Of a DNA stretch of 64,000 nt, positions 55,161-63,792 are shown piece by piece (the first letter of the stretch is position 1; each line of letters starts with the position of its first letter). The translations under genes were made by a program, and so were the position numbers. Source of the DNA: a virus; the IMG/VR virus record IMGVR_UViG_3300029267_003703, positions 21,448-85,447 of that record; one strand, given 5' to 3'. Under the pieces are notes generated by a model. The model ran no database searches, was not told where the DNA came from, and saw only the letters and a list, made by a program, of their open reading frames with translations.

Positions 55161-55750
55161 TGTATCTTCTCCAGTTGGACTCGGGCCCAGCGCTTGTTGA
55201 CGGTCTCGAGTCGCGGGTCGGGGGACATCCCGGTCTCCAGGTCCGCGTCCCACATGAGCGTGAGCAGCTCCTCGTAGTCGAGGCCGTTGATGTGCAGGTG
55301 GCGGGTGATCTCCATGCCTTCAGGCAAGGGCATGCCGCCGTACTCCTCGCGGGCGCCCCACTCCAGGCGGAGCAGGTCGTCCTGCAGGTCGTCGGGTTCG
55401 GCGGTGATGCCGACCCAGTTGAAGTCGTCTTGGGGTAGGTAGGGGGAACCCAACCAGTGGCACCACTGGCCTGGCTGCGCGATCTCCATCAGCACCTCGA
55501 GGTCCCGCTGGTTGCAGAACGACGTGATGCCGAAGTTGTCGATCAGCCAGGCCCGCACGCCTCCCAGAGCCCTTCCGGATGGGAGGTAAAAACCAACGAT
55601 CTCCCACACCCGGTTGAGGTACTCGACCTTTTCGCCGATGGCGTCGAACATGGGAGCCGTGGTCGGGTCGCCGGGCACGAGTTCGATTAGCCTCGTACCC
55701 GGCAACGCCACTGGTGGGCTCGCATACACGTTCGCGAGCCCTCCGTTCAT
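55151..55750 (-). CDS. Hypothetical protein, 199 aa
   Basis: A 199-residue acidic, Trp-rich protein (WEIVGFYLPSGRALGGVRAW, QWCHWLGSPYLPQDDFNWVG). No domain recognised. Its ATG overlaps the stop of the upstream gene by one base (TGATG). Codon use is like neighbouring genes. Confidence 0.55.
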   Translation of the reverse strand: MNGGLANVYASPPVALPGTRLIELVPGDPTTAPMFDAIGEKVEYLNRVWEIVGFYLPSGRALGGVRAWLIDNFGITSFCNQRDLEVLMEIAQPGQWCHWLGSPYLPQDDFNWVGITAEPDDLQDDLLRLEWGAREEYGGMPLPEGMEITRHLHINGLDYEELLTLMWDADLETGMSPDPRLETVNKRWARVQLEKIQWR

Positions 55751-55911
55751 CAGTCGTCGTCTCCTTCCTCGTCCTGGTCGTCGTCCTCGTGCCAGGCTGA
55801 TTTTTTAGGGTCGAAGCCGGCCTCCTTGATGTCCTCCTCCCGCTCTCCGAAGAGAGAGGTGAAGGACTCCTGCGCGATTCGGGCCATGTCATTCAGCTTG
55901 CTGGTGGACAT
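55750..55911 (-). CDS. Short acidic protein, 53 aa
   Basis: ATG 55911 is preferred over an upstream in-frame start (56010) because AAGGAGATTGAG precedes it. The 53-residue product has a helical N-terminus (TSKLNDMARIAQESFTSLFG) and a strongly acidic C-terminus (EDDDQDEEGDDD), much like phage scaffold or anti-repressor tails. No family recognised. It is divergent to the RNA polymerase gene. Confidence 0.5.
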   Translation of the reverse strand: MSTSKLNDMARIAQESFTSLFGEREEDIKEAGFDPKKSAWHEDDDQDEEGDDD

Positions 55912-56013
55912 CTCAATCTCCTTGTCGGAGGGCCACCTCCTGACCCTCCGGTTAGAGGGGAAGGGCGCGTACTTCGTCCCTTCAAGGCTCTTATGCCTGC
56001 GATCACGCACTCC

Positions 56014-56043
56014 TTGCCGCCGCTTCAGCCTGCGCGGTACAGT
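56014..56043 (+). promoter_or_regulatory. Sigma70-like promoter for the RNA polymerase gene
   Basis: TTGCCG (56014-56019), an 18-base spacer and TACAGT (56038-56043) with GG before it. ATG 56069 follows AGAGAGGAACAGG. The 157-base gap 55912-56068 holds no other recognisable feature. Host polymerase probably transcribes this gene first. Confidence 0.5.
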
Positions 56044-56068
56044 TGCGAGCAGTCCAGAGAGGAACAGG

Positions 56069-59000
56069 ATGGCGTACCTCGACCCGCAGGAAGCCTTCGA
56101 CCACTTCCAGAAGAAAGTAGTTGAGGGAGTAGAGCAACAGTTCCCGGTGAAGGGAAAGCAGCGCAGCCTTCACCTGGAGCGTGTGGAAGTTCCGGAGCCC
56201 CCTAGCCCGGACGACATCAAAGCGCAGCAGCAGGCGAAGATCGACGGCAAGAGCTGGGGCGTGCCCGTGTACGCCCATCTGACCCTCAAGGACAACGCCA
56301 CCGGCAAGATCGTGGACAAGCGCAAGGTGCGCGTCGCCGAAGTCCCGATGATGACGAAGCGCTACAGCTACATCGTCGGCGGGCAGGAGTACCAAGTCGA
56401 CAGCCAGTGGCAGCTCAAGCCGGGGGCGTACACCCGCCGCAAGCAGAACCAGCAGCTCGAGACGCAGTTCAACACGACGGGCCCCGGTTCCAAAACGTTC
56501 CACTTGAACTTCCACCCCGACAAGAAGCAGTTCACGGTACGGTGGAACAAGGCGGATATCCCGGCGTACCCGATCCTCAAGACGCTTGGGGTCACTGACG
56601 AGCAGCTCAAGAAGTCCTGGGGTGAGGACATCCTCGACGCCAACAAGAACGCCCGCGGAGTGGACGGGGCGCTCGCCGCGCTGTACCGCTCGGATCGGGG
56701 GCGCAACCCTGAGAACATCGAGCAGGCCAAAGAGCATCTGTGGGACACACTCCAAGCGTCGAAGATGGACAAGAGTGCCACGCACATGACGCTCGGTCGT
56801 CCCTTCGAGCATGTGAATGGCGACGCGCTGCACATCGCGTCCAAGCGCCTGCTCGACGTGCAGCGAGGCGGCGGCGAGGATGATCGTGACAGCCTGGTGT
56901 TCAAGAGGCTCCGTACGGCTGGCGACTTCGCCCTCGACAAGATGAACAGCCAGAAGTGGGCCGTGCAGAACAAGATGGCCAAGAAGCTCGACACGGCGCA
57001 GAGCGTGCGCGACGTCGTGAAGTTCGAGCACTTGAACACGGCGGTCCACAAGACCTTCAGCGAGAATCAGGCGTCGCGCGTTGCCAGCCAGATCAATCCG
57101 CTCGAGATGGTCAGCTCCTCGATGCAGACCACGGTCATGGGACCGGGCGGCATCCAATCCGAGCACGCCGTCATCGACCAGACGAAGTGGATCAACCCTT
57201 CGCAGTTCGGCTTCCTCGACCCGATCAACACCCCCGAGGGCCCGAAGACCGGCGTCACCCTGCGGCTGCCCATGGGCGTGCGCAAGAAGGGGGACGAGCC
57301 CCGCATCGCCTTGACGAACATGCAGACGGGCAAGACCGAGTTCGTCTCCCCGGGCCGAGCCATGCAGGAGAACGTGCTGCTGCCTGACCAGGTCGAGTGG
57401 AAGGATGGCAAGCCAAACCCGATCAATGGCAAGAAGTCGAAGATCTTGGGGCCGGGCAACGAGCTCCAGGTGGGCGACGCCAGCAAGGCGAAGTACGTCA
57501 TGCGGCACCCCACGCAGGTGTTCAACATCACCTCGAACATGATCCCGTATCTGCATTCGACGCAGGGTAACCGTGCAGGCATGGCTTCTCGCCACCTCGA
57601 ACAGGCGGTGAGCCTCGAAGGAAGGCAGGCCCCTCTGGTGCAGGTAGCCACGGGCGCGGGCAAGGGCCCGTACGACACGTTCGAGGGAATGGTCGGGGCC
57701 ATGTCGGGGCACCAGTCCCCCATCGACGGGACGGTGGAGAAGGTCACCAAGGATGGCATCCACATCAGGGGCAAGGACGGGGTCAAGCACACCGTTCAGC
57801 TGTACAACCACTACCCGCTCAACGACGTGAAGAGCACCATGCACTCCGAGCCGCTGGTCAAGCCCGGCGACGTGGTGAAGAAGGGGCAGCACATCGGGGA
57901 CACGAACTTCACGAAGGACGGCAAGCTGGCCCTCGGCACCAACCTGCGAGTCGCGTACGCCCCGCTCAAGGGCTACAACTTCGAGGACGGCGTGGTCATC
58001 AGCGAGTCCGCGGCGAAGGCCATGAGCTCGGTGCACATGACGAAGCACTCGTTGGCGGTCGAGCCGGACATGAACTTCGACCCCAAGAGGTTCCGTGCGT
58101 TGCACGCCGGTACCTACAAGACCGAACAGCTCGATAAGGTGGGGGAGGATGGCGTGGTCGCCGTTGGTACCCGGGTCAAGCCCGGTGACCCCCTCGTGCT
58201 CGCCACGCAGCCCTTCAAGATCAAGGATCGAACGGGCATCGGCGCGTGGAAGAAGAACATGTCGGGCGTGCATACCGACAAGAGCGTGAAGTGGGACGGT
58301 GACTACGAGGGAGAGGTCGTTGGCGTGCACCGTAAGGGCAAGAGCGTGCAGGTACACGTGCGCACAGTCGAGCCCATGCAGGTGGGCGACAAGCTCAGCG
58401 GCCGGTACGGCAACAAGGGCATCGTCACCAAGATCCTCGACAACAGCCAGATGCCGCGCACCAAGGACGGCAGCCACGTCGAGGTGATGCTCAACCCGGC
58501 AGGCATCCCCGGGCGCATCAACCCGTCGCAGGTCTTCGAGACCGTGGCGGCGAAGGTGGCCGACAAGACGGGCAAGCCCATCGTCGTGCAGAACTTCAAG
58601 CCTCACGTGGACCAGCTGCAAGAGATCAAGAACTTGGCCAAGGCGCACGGGGTGAGCGACACCGAGGAGCTGTACGACCCAGAGACCAACCAGAGCCTCG
58701 GGCAGATCCTCACCGGCAAGCAGTACATGCTCAAGTTGGTGCACCAAGTAGAGAAGAAGGGCGCGGTGCGCTCTGGCATGTCGCTGCCCGGCACGGACCC
58801 GGAGTCGTACGACCGCAACCTGCAACCCACGGGCGGCGGGCATCACGGCGGGCAGAGCATGGGCTCTCTTGGCATGTACGCCATGCTGGCCCACGGGGCC
58901 AAGGCCAACATCCGAGAGATGCAGACGTACAAGAGCGAGGGCCCAGACCCCGCGCCGGCGGAGGCCAAGAAGTGGAAGAGTCAGCACAACGAGGTGTGGC

Positions 59001-62000
59001 AAGCCATCCAGAACGGCTCCCCTCTTCCCCCTCCGAAGCCCTCGTTCGCCTTCTCGAAGTTCAACGACTACCTGAAGGCGTCGGGCGTCAACATGGAGAA
59101 GAACGGGCATCGGTTCGTGCTGACGCCGATGACCGACAAGCAGATCAGGGACATGAGCGCCGGCAAGCTGCCGAAGCCGGACCGCAAGCTCAGCTACAAG
59201 CTCGACAAGGACGGCAACCCTATGCCCGTGAAGGGTGGGCTGTTTGACGAGCGCATCACCGGCGGGCACGACGGCAAAAACTGGTCGCACATCGAGCTCG
59301 CTGAGCCCATCCCGAACCCCGTGTTCGAGGCCCCCGTACGCGCGCTCACCGGGCTGACGCAGAAGCAGTTCAACGATGTCATGGCCGGCCGCGCCGGCGT
59401 CACCCCTGGCGGCGCCTTCACGGACAACCCCCGAGCAGGGCTGACTGGCGGGCACGCCATCAAGAGCATGCTCAAGAAGGTGGACGTGCAGGCTGACCTC
59501 GAGCGCGCCAAGGCCGAGCTCAAGAGCACGCCCAAGACCAAGGTCGACGCCACGCTCAAGAAGGTCAAGTACCTCGAGGCGCTCAATCGGACTGGGCACA
59601 CGGCTGAGGAGGCGTACATCCTGCACAACCTGCCCGTCATTCCTCCGAAGCTGCGCCCCGTCTCCATCCTTCCGGACGGCAGCCTCAACGAGGCGGACTT
59701 GAACGGGTTGTACTCGGACTTCGGCCAGCTCAACGCGCAGATGGGTGACCCCGTCATTCGCAACAAGCTGCCGGAGGAGCGTAAGGCAAACCTGCGGGGC
59801 GCTTACTACGACGGCGTCAAGGCGCTCATGGGCATCGGCATTGCCCACAAGGACCAGAAGCAGAAGGGCCTGCTCAACCAGATCCACGGCCCTGAGCCGA
59901 AGAAGGGGTTCTTCCAGAAGACGCTGATGAATCGCCGGCAGGACCTGACGATGCGCTCGACCATCGTGCCCGAGCCCTCCCTGGGCTTGGATGAGGTGGG
60001 CATCCCAGAGCACTACGCCATGGACCTGTTCCGTCCCTTCGTCGTCAAGCAGCTGGTGCAGTCCGGGTCGGCTAAGTTCGACCTCGACGCGCACAAGATG
60101 ATCAAGGCGAACGATCCTCTCGCGAAGAAAGCACTCGAGCGGGTGATGGACGACAAGCCGGTGCTACTCAAGCGCGACCCTGCGCTGCACAAGTACAACG
60201 TGCAGGGCTTCAAACCGCGGCTCGTCGAGGGCAAGGCCATCAAGATCCACCCCCTGACGTGCTCGGGCTACAACGCGGACTTCGACGGCGACACCATGAG
60301 CGTGTACGTGCCCATCTCTCGGGAAGCCGAGGCTGAGGCGCACAAGATGATGCCCTCGAACAACCTGTTCAGCGACTCGACGGGTAAGGTGATGTACCAG
60401 CCGACGCACGAGTCCGCGCTCGGTCTGTACAAGCTCACGCGCGTCGACAAGAAGACGAACAAGACCTTCGCAAACCCGGGTGACGCCATCAAGGCCGCGC
60501 AGGCCGGCAAGATCGGGGTGACGGATCTGGTCAGCATCAAGGGTACTGGGCAGACGACGGCGGGGCGCCTTCTGGTGGCCGCCGCGCTTCCGCAGGACAT
60601 GCAGAAGCAGATCGTCAACGACCACAAGTTCGTGCTCGACAAGAAGGGCCTCAACACGATGCTCACGACGCTCGCCAAGCAGAGCGGAGGACTTCAGGAG
60701 GGGCAGCGCAACACGTACGGCCAGTACGTCGACAGGCTCAAGGATCTGGGCAACGGCGCCGCGTCGGGCATGGCCCCCGTTTACTTCGACAAGTCCCCGG
60801 GCAACAACGTGCTCGACCCCAAGAAGCAGCAGTTCGTTCGCATGGACGCGCACACGCTCAACCTGAACGACCTGTCGCCTGACAAGGCCACGCGCGACCG
60901 CATCCTTGCTGACACGCAGAAGAAGGTGGATGCAGTCGGCAAGATGAGCCTCTCGCAGGCCGAGAAGGATCGGCGTGCGGTCGATCTGTGGACGCAGGCC
61001 GACAAGACGATGGGCATGGCCCACAAGCGCAAGATGATGCAGAAGCCTAACAACCTCGGCATCATGAACATGAGCGGCGGCAAGCCGAACTGGGACCAGT
61101 ACAAGCAGTTCACCCTGGCTCCGATGCTCGTAACCGACACCTCAGGCAAGACCGTGCCCATTCCCGTCGACAAGAGCTTCAGCGAGGGGCAGGACGTCTC
61201 GGGCTACTGGGTCGGCATGTACGGAGCTCGCATGGGCGCCGTGCGCAAGGTGCAGGAGGTGCAGGAGCCAGGCGTCATCACCAAGGCCATGCAGAACACC
61301 ACGATGGACAACCTCATCGTGGACCACGACTGCGGGACGACTGGAGGAGTGTCGCTCAACGTCCACGACCGCTCCATCGAGGGCCGGCACCTTGCCAGCG
61401 ACTTCAAGCACGGCAAGTTGCACGTGCCGGCGGGTACCGTGCTGAGCCCCGACATCATTGGGCAGATCCGCTCTGTGAAGAAGGACGCGAATCTCGTCGT
61501 GCGCAGCCCGCTCAAGTGCCAGCACGAAAAGGGCATGTGCCAGAAGTGCATGGGCATCGGCCCCGACGGCAAACACTATGAGGTGGGCACGAACGTGGGC
61601 GTCATGGCGGCGCACTCGCTGGGGGAGAAGACGACGCAGATGATGCTCAACTCCTTCCACACCGGCGGCGTGGCCACGGGCCGCAAGGACCCGTTCGAGC
61701 AGTTCAAGCAGCTGGTGAACCTGCCGGAGAAGGTACCGAACGAAGCGACCCTCGCCGTGCGTTCGGGCACCATCACCAAGGTCGAGCCCCACAAGCTGGG
61801 GGCGTACGTGTACATCGATGGGCAGCCCCACTTCGTCGGCCGTGACCGTGGGGGCAAACCGCTGAACGAGTCGCTTCCGGTCCCCGGCTTCAGCTACGTG
61901 CCTTGGCAGCCGCCGAAGGCAGGGATGAAAGTCAAGGCGGGGCAGATCCTGAGCGACCCCAACCGCACGACGATCAACCCTCACCACCTTCATCAGGCCA

Positions 62001-62479
62001 CGGGCAAGATCGACGTCGTGCGCAACCACCTGTCCAACGAGATCTACGGGCTGTACAAGGACCACGGCGTGGACCGCAAGCACGTGGACGTGCTCGTGAA
62101 CTCCATGACGTCGACGACGAAGGTTGTGGACCCGGGCGGCTCCGACGTGCTGCGCGGCGAGTACCGCAACACCAACTGGGTCAAGAACCAGAACAAGCTG
62201 CTTCGGGCTCAGGGCCAGCCCACCGTGCAGCATGCTCCGATCCTCAAGGGGATCAACGAGATGCCCCTGCACATGCGCGAGGACTGGATGGCCAAGCTCC
62301 AGCACCAGAAGCTCAAGCAGACCATCCTCGAGGCCGCGGCCACTGGCGGGTCCACCAGCCTGCATGGCCCGCACCCCGTGCCGGGCATGGCCTACGGCGC
62401 CGAGTTCGGCATGACCTCCAAGGACGCGCTGCGCCCGGGCAAGTCCCACCTCAAAGACGTCGAACCCTACCACTACTGA
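56069..62479 (+). CDS. rpoBC: Fused RNA polymerase beta-beta' subunit (single chain)
   Basis: A 2136-residue polypeptide in which a complete bacterial-type beta is followed directly by beta'. Beta landmarks: NTPEGPKTGV (near 388), GYNFEDGVVISE (near 635), GDKLSGRYGNKG (near 773) and GGQSMGSLGMYAMLAHGA (near 927). Beta' begins near 1020 (MTDKQIRDMSAG) and has DLNGLY (near 1210), RRQDLTMRSTIV (near 1290), the catalytic NADFDGD (Asp1404, Asp1406, Asp1408), a zinc site at Cys1755/1817/1824/1827 and the trigger-loop region LGEKTTQMMLNSFHTGG. It is shorter than E. coli beta plus beta' (2749 residues) and lacks the N-terminal beta' zinc finger. It should transcribe phage genes with host or phage partners; no alpha or sigma gene was recognised here. 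Confidence 0.95.
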   Translation: MAYLDPQEAFDHFQKKVVEGVEQQFPVKGKQRSLHLERVEVPEPPSPDDIKAQQQAKIDGKSWGVPVYAHLTLKDNATGKIVDKRKVRVAEVPMMTKRYSYIVGGQEYQVDSQWQLKPGAYTRRKQNQQLETQFNTTGPGSKTFHLNFHPDKKQFTVRWNKADIPAYPILKTLGVTDEQLKKSWGEDILDANKNARGVDGALAALYRSDRGRNPENIEQAKEHLWDTLQASKMDKSATHMTLGRPFEHVNGDALHIASKRLLDVQRGGGEDDRDSLVFKRLRTAGDFALDKMNSQKWAVQNKMAKKLDTAQSVRDVVKFEHLNTAVHKTFSENQASRVASQINPLEMVSSSMQTTVMGPGGIQSEHAVIDQTKWINPSQFGFLDPINTPEGPKTGVTLRLPMGVRKKGDEPRIALTNMQTGKTEFVSPGRAMQENVLLPDQVEWKDGKPNPINGKKSKILGPGNELQVGDASKAKYVMRHPTQVFNITSNMIPYLHSTQGNRAGMASRHLEQAVSLEGRQAPLVQVATGAGKGPYDTFEGMVGAMSGHQSPIDGTVEKVTKDGIHIRGKDGVKHTVQLYNHYPLNDVKSTMHSEPLVKPGDVVKKGQHIGDTNFTKDGKLALGTNLRVAYAPLKGYNFEDGVVISESAAKAMSSVHMTKHSLAVEPDMNFDPKRFRALHAGTYKTEQLDKVGEDGVVAVGTRVKPGDPLVLATQPFKIKDRTGIGAWKKNMSGVHTDKSVKWDGDYEGEVVGVHRKGKSVQVHVRTVEPMQVGDKLSGRYGNKGIVTKILDNSQMPRTKDGSHVEVMLNPAGIPGRINPSQVFETVAAKVADKTGKPIVVQNFKPHVDQLQEIKNLAKAHGVSDTEELYDPETNQSLGQILTGKQYMLKLVHQVEKKGAVRSGMSLPGTDPESYDRNLQPTGGGHHGGQSMGSLGMYAMLAHGAKANIREMQTYKSEGPDPAPAEAKKWKSQHNEVWQAIQNGSPLPPPKPSFAFSKFNDYLKASGVNMEKNGHRFVLTPMTDKQIRDMSAGKLPKPDRKLSYKLDKDGNPMPVKGGLFDERITGGHDGKNWSHIELAEPIPNPVFEAPVRALTGLTQKQFNDVMAGRAGVTPGGAFTDNPRAGLTGGHAIKSMLKKVDVQADLERAKAELKSTPKTKVDATLKKVKYLEALNRTGHTAEEAYILHNLPVIPPKLRPVSILPDGSLNEADLNGLYSDFGQLNAQMGDPVIRNKLPEERKANLRGAYYDGVKALMGIGIAHKDQKQKGLLNQIHGPEPKKGFFQKTLMNRRQDLTMRSTIVPEPSLGLDEVGIPEHYAMDLFRPFVVKQLVQSGSAKFDLDAHKMIKANDPLAKKALERVMDDKPVLLKRDPALHKYNVQGFKPRLVEGKAIKIHPLTCSGYNADFDGDTMSVYVPISREAEAEAHKMMPSNNLFSDSTGKVMYQPTHESALGLYKLTRVDKKTNKTFANPGDAIKAAQAGKIGVTDLVSIKGTGQTTAGRLLVAAALPQDMQKQIVNDHKFVLDKKGLNTMLTTLAKQSGGLQEGQRNTYGQYVDRLKDLGNGAASGMAPVYFDKSPGNNVLDPKKQQFVRMDAHTLNLNDLSPDKATRDRILADTQKKVDAVGKMSLSQAEKDRRAVDLWTQADKTMGMAHKRKMMQKPNNLGIMNMSGGKPNWDQYKQFTLAPMLVTDTSGKTVPIPVDKSFSEGQDVSGYWVGMYGARMGAVRKVQEVQEPGVITKAMQNTTMDNLIVDHDCGTTGGVSLNVHDRSIEGRHLASDFKHGKLHVPAGTVLSPDIIGQIRSVKKDANLVVRSPLKCQHEKGMCQKCMGIGPDGKHYEVGTNVGVMAAHSLGEKTTQMMLNSFHTGGVATGRKDPFEQFKQLVNLPEKVPNEATLAVRSGTITKVEPHKLGAYVYIDGQPHFVGRDRGGKPLNESLPVPGFSYVPWQPPKAGMKVKAGQILSDPNRTTINPHHLHQATGKIDVVRNHLSNEIYGLYKDHGVDRKHVDVLVNSMTSTTKVVDPGGSDVLRGEYRNTNWVKNQNKLLRAQGQPTVQHAPILKGINEMPLHMREDWMAKLQHQKLKQTILEAAATGGSTSLHGPHPVPGMAYGAEFGMTSKDALRPGKSHLKDVEPYHY

Positions 62480-62495
62480 TCCTTCAGACTCCTCC

Positions 62496-62522
62496 TGTTG
62501 CTACGCAACACTGGCTCTTTTT
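62496..62522 (+). terminator. Probable terminator after the RNA polymerase gene
   Basis: TGTTGC (62496-62501) pairs with GCAACA (62505-62510) over a TAC loop; a T-rich run (CTCTTTTTCT) begins 4 bases later. The rest of the 159-base gap contains AT-richer sequence (including TACAGT near 62542 and TTGACG near 62564) that may be promoter for the next gene, but no clear pair was found. Confidence 0.45.
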
Positions 62523-62638
62523 CTGTCAGAAGAGGATTGAAGTACAGTCGATATTCCCTGACGTTTGACGTGACACGTTAGAGCTCAGGCGAAAACTATC
62601 GACTCTTTTACTTCAAGTTTTACACTTTAGGAGGTAAC

Positions 62639-63229
62639 ATGCCCGTCAAGAAGTGGGTGCTCACCGTCGTCAGAGACGGGGAGAAGACCAAGACCAAAGT
62701 AGAAGAGAAGATGGTCGTCATGGACCAGACCCACGCGGTCGTCCTCAGTCGAGGCGGCAGCACTGGTACGGTCGTCAAGAAGGAGAGAGTCTTTGACGAT
62801 GCGAAGTCGGCGCGCATCGCCGCGGCACGAGGCGGCAAGCCTTGTTGGGTATTCGTGGTGACCCGGGAGCACGTCCGCGGGCTCTCCGACAAACCCGAGC
62901 GACCCGAGGTCTTTTACGCCTACGTCTATCCGGCCCCGTTCGGTGGTTGGACCGTGCAGCGGGTCAACGAGAAGAAGGAGCCACTCGGCCGGCCCATCAC
63001 CGTGTACCACATCTCGAGGCACACCCGGGAGAGCGCGGCCCTCAAGGAGATGGCCAGGTGGGTGGCCATGACCCGCCCCGAGCTTCGCAAGTCCCGCAAG
63101 CTGCTCGAGCTGGAGGAGAAGTACATGGACGAGGTCGTCCGGTCCCTTCGCCGCAAGAAGGTCAAGATTCCCAAGCCCGAGAAGACCAAGGGAGTTCGCT
63201 GGCGCCCGCGCGCAAGGAGGACCCGGTAA
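62639..63229 (+). CDS. Basic hypothetical protein, 196 aa
   Basis: A 196-residue Lys/Arg-rich protein with an ideal TTAGGAGGTAAC ribosome site. The N-terminal 75 residues form a beta-rich domain (KKWVLTVVRDGEKTKTKVEE) with alternating charges, followed by a second mixed domain (RPITVYHISRHTRESAAL) and a very basic C-terminus (VRWRPRARRTR). It could bind nucleic acid. No family recognised. Its stop overlaps the next ATG as TAATG. Confidence 0.6.
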   Translation: MPVKKWVLTVVRDGEKTKTKVEEKMVVMDQTHAVVLSRGGSTGTVVKKERVFDDAKSARIAAARGGKPCWVFVVTREHVRGLSDKPERPEVFYAYVYPAPFGGWTVQRVNEKKEPLGRPITVYHISRHTRESAALKEMARWVAMTRPELRKSRKLLELEEKYMDEVVRSLRRKKVKIPKPEKTKGVRWRPRARRTR

Positions 63230-63504
63230 TGCCCGGCTACACCATCATCACCTGTGATGAGGACGGCATCCGGATCGAGCCGAACGTCCCCGAACAGGAG
63301 GTCCTCAAGCGGGTGACCCCGGACGAGGACGGATGCACTTACTATGGCGACGCCATCTTCTACAAGGAGATGCCGAGAGCATCTGACGGCTTCTTCCAGG
63401 ACCGTGAGCTCGGCGAAAGGACGGGAGTCTGCATCCTGCGCGGCGCCCAGGTCGTCACTCCCGTGGCCGAGGAGGTCGTCACCAAGTACAGATTGGAGGG
63501 CTAG
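63229..63504 (+). CDS. Hypothetical protein, 91 aa
   Basis: ATG 63229 overlaps the upstream TAA and is preceded by AAGGAGG; the frame is open upstream but is a shadow of the previous gene. The 91-residue product is acidic and beta-rich (YTIITCDEDGIRIEPNVP, CTYYGDAIFYKEM). No domain recognised. The next ATG follows its stop directly. Confidence 0.6.
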   Translation: MPGYTIITCDEDGIRIEPNVPEQEVLKRVTPDEDGCTYYGDAIFYKEMPRASDGFFQDRELGERTGVCILRGAQVVTPVAEEVVTKYRLEG

Positions 63505-63792
63505 ATGAAGAAGATGCTCGTGCTGGCGGTTCTTCTTACCGCCTGTTGCCCAAGTAGAAGGTATCCGGACGACGTCCGCAACGAGTTCCTCGTCGAGTGC
63601 GCGCAGGACGACATCCCCGTACGGCCGTGCATCTGCGTGCTCGAGGGGTTCGAGAAGCGCTACACGCTCGAGGAGTTCCGGACCATCTCCGTGGGGATGA
63701 AGAAGGGCGCGCCGATGCCCAAGGAGATGGGAGCCATCGTCGATCGGTGCGCCCTCGAGGAGAGAGAACATGACAAGGAAAAGAAGAGGTAA
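63505..63792 (+). CDS. Small lipoprotein
   Basis: A 95-residue protein with a lipoprotein signal: basic start (MKK), hydrophobic core and the lipobox LLTAC at residues 10-14, followed by a second Cys. The mature part is charged, with further Cys (ECAQDD, RPCICV) and a helical C-terminus. A phage lipoprotein may be an outer-membrane spanin, a superinfection-exclusion factor or a lysogenic factor. It starts directly after the previous stop. Confidence 0.7.
   Translation: MKKMLVLAVLLTACCPSRRYPDDVRNEFLVECAQDDIPVRPCICVLEGFEKRYTLEEFRTISVGMKKGAPMPKEMGAIVDRCALEEREHDKEKKR

Noticed and set aside
56003-60094. A 1363-codon open frame on the minus strand opposite the RNA polymerase gene
   Set aside because: Arg/Val/Leu/His-rich antisense composition, no ribosome site, and complete overlap with the strongly conserved polymerase. 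It is a by-product of high-GC codon use.
62540-62640. Promoter-like pieces (TACAGT near 62542, TTGACG near 62564, TTTTACACT near 62620) before the 62639 gene
   Set aside because: No pair of boxes with 16-18 base spacing and good match was found, so no promoter is listed.
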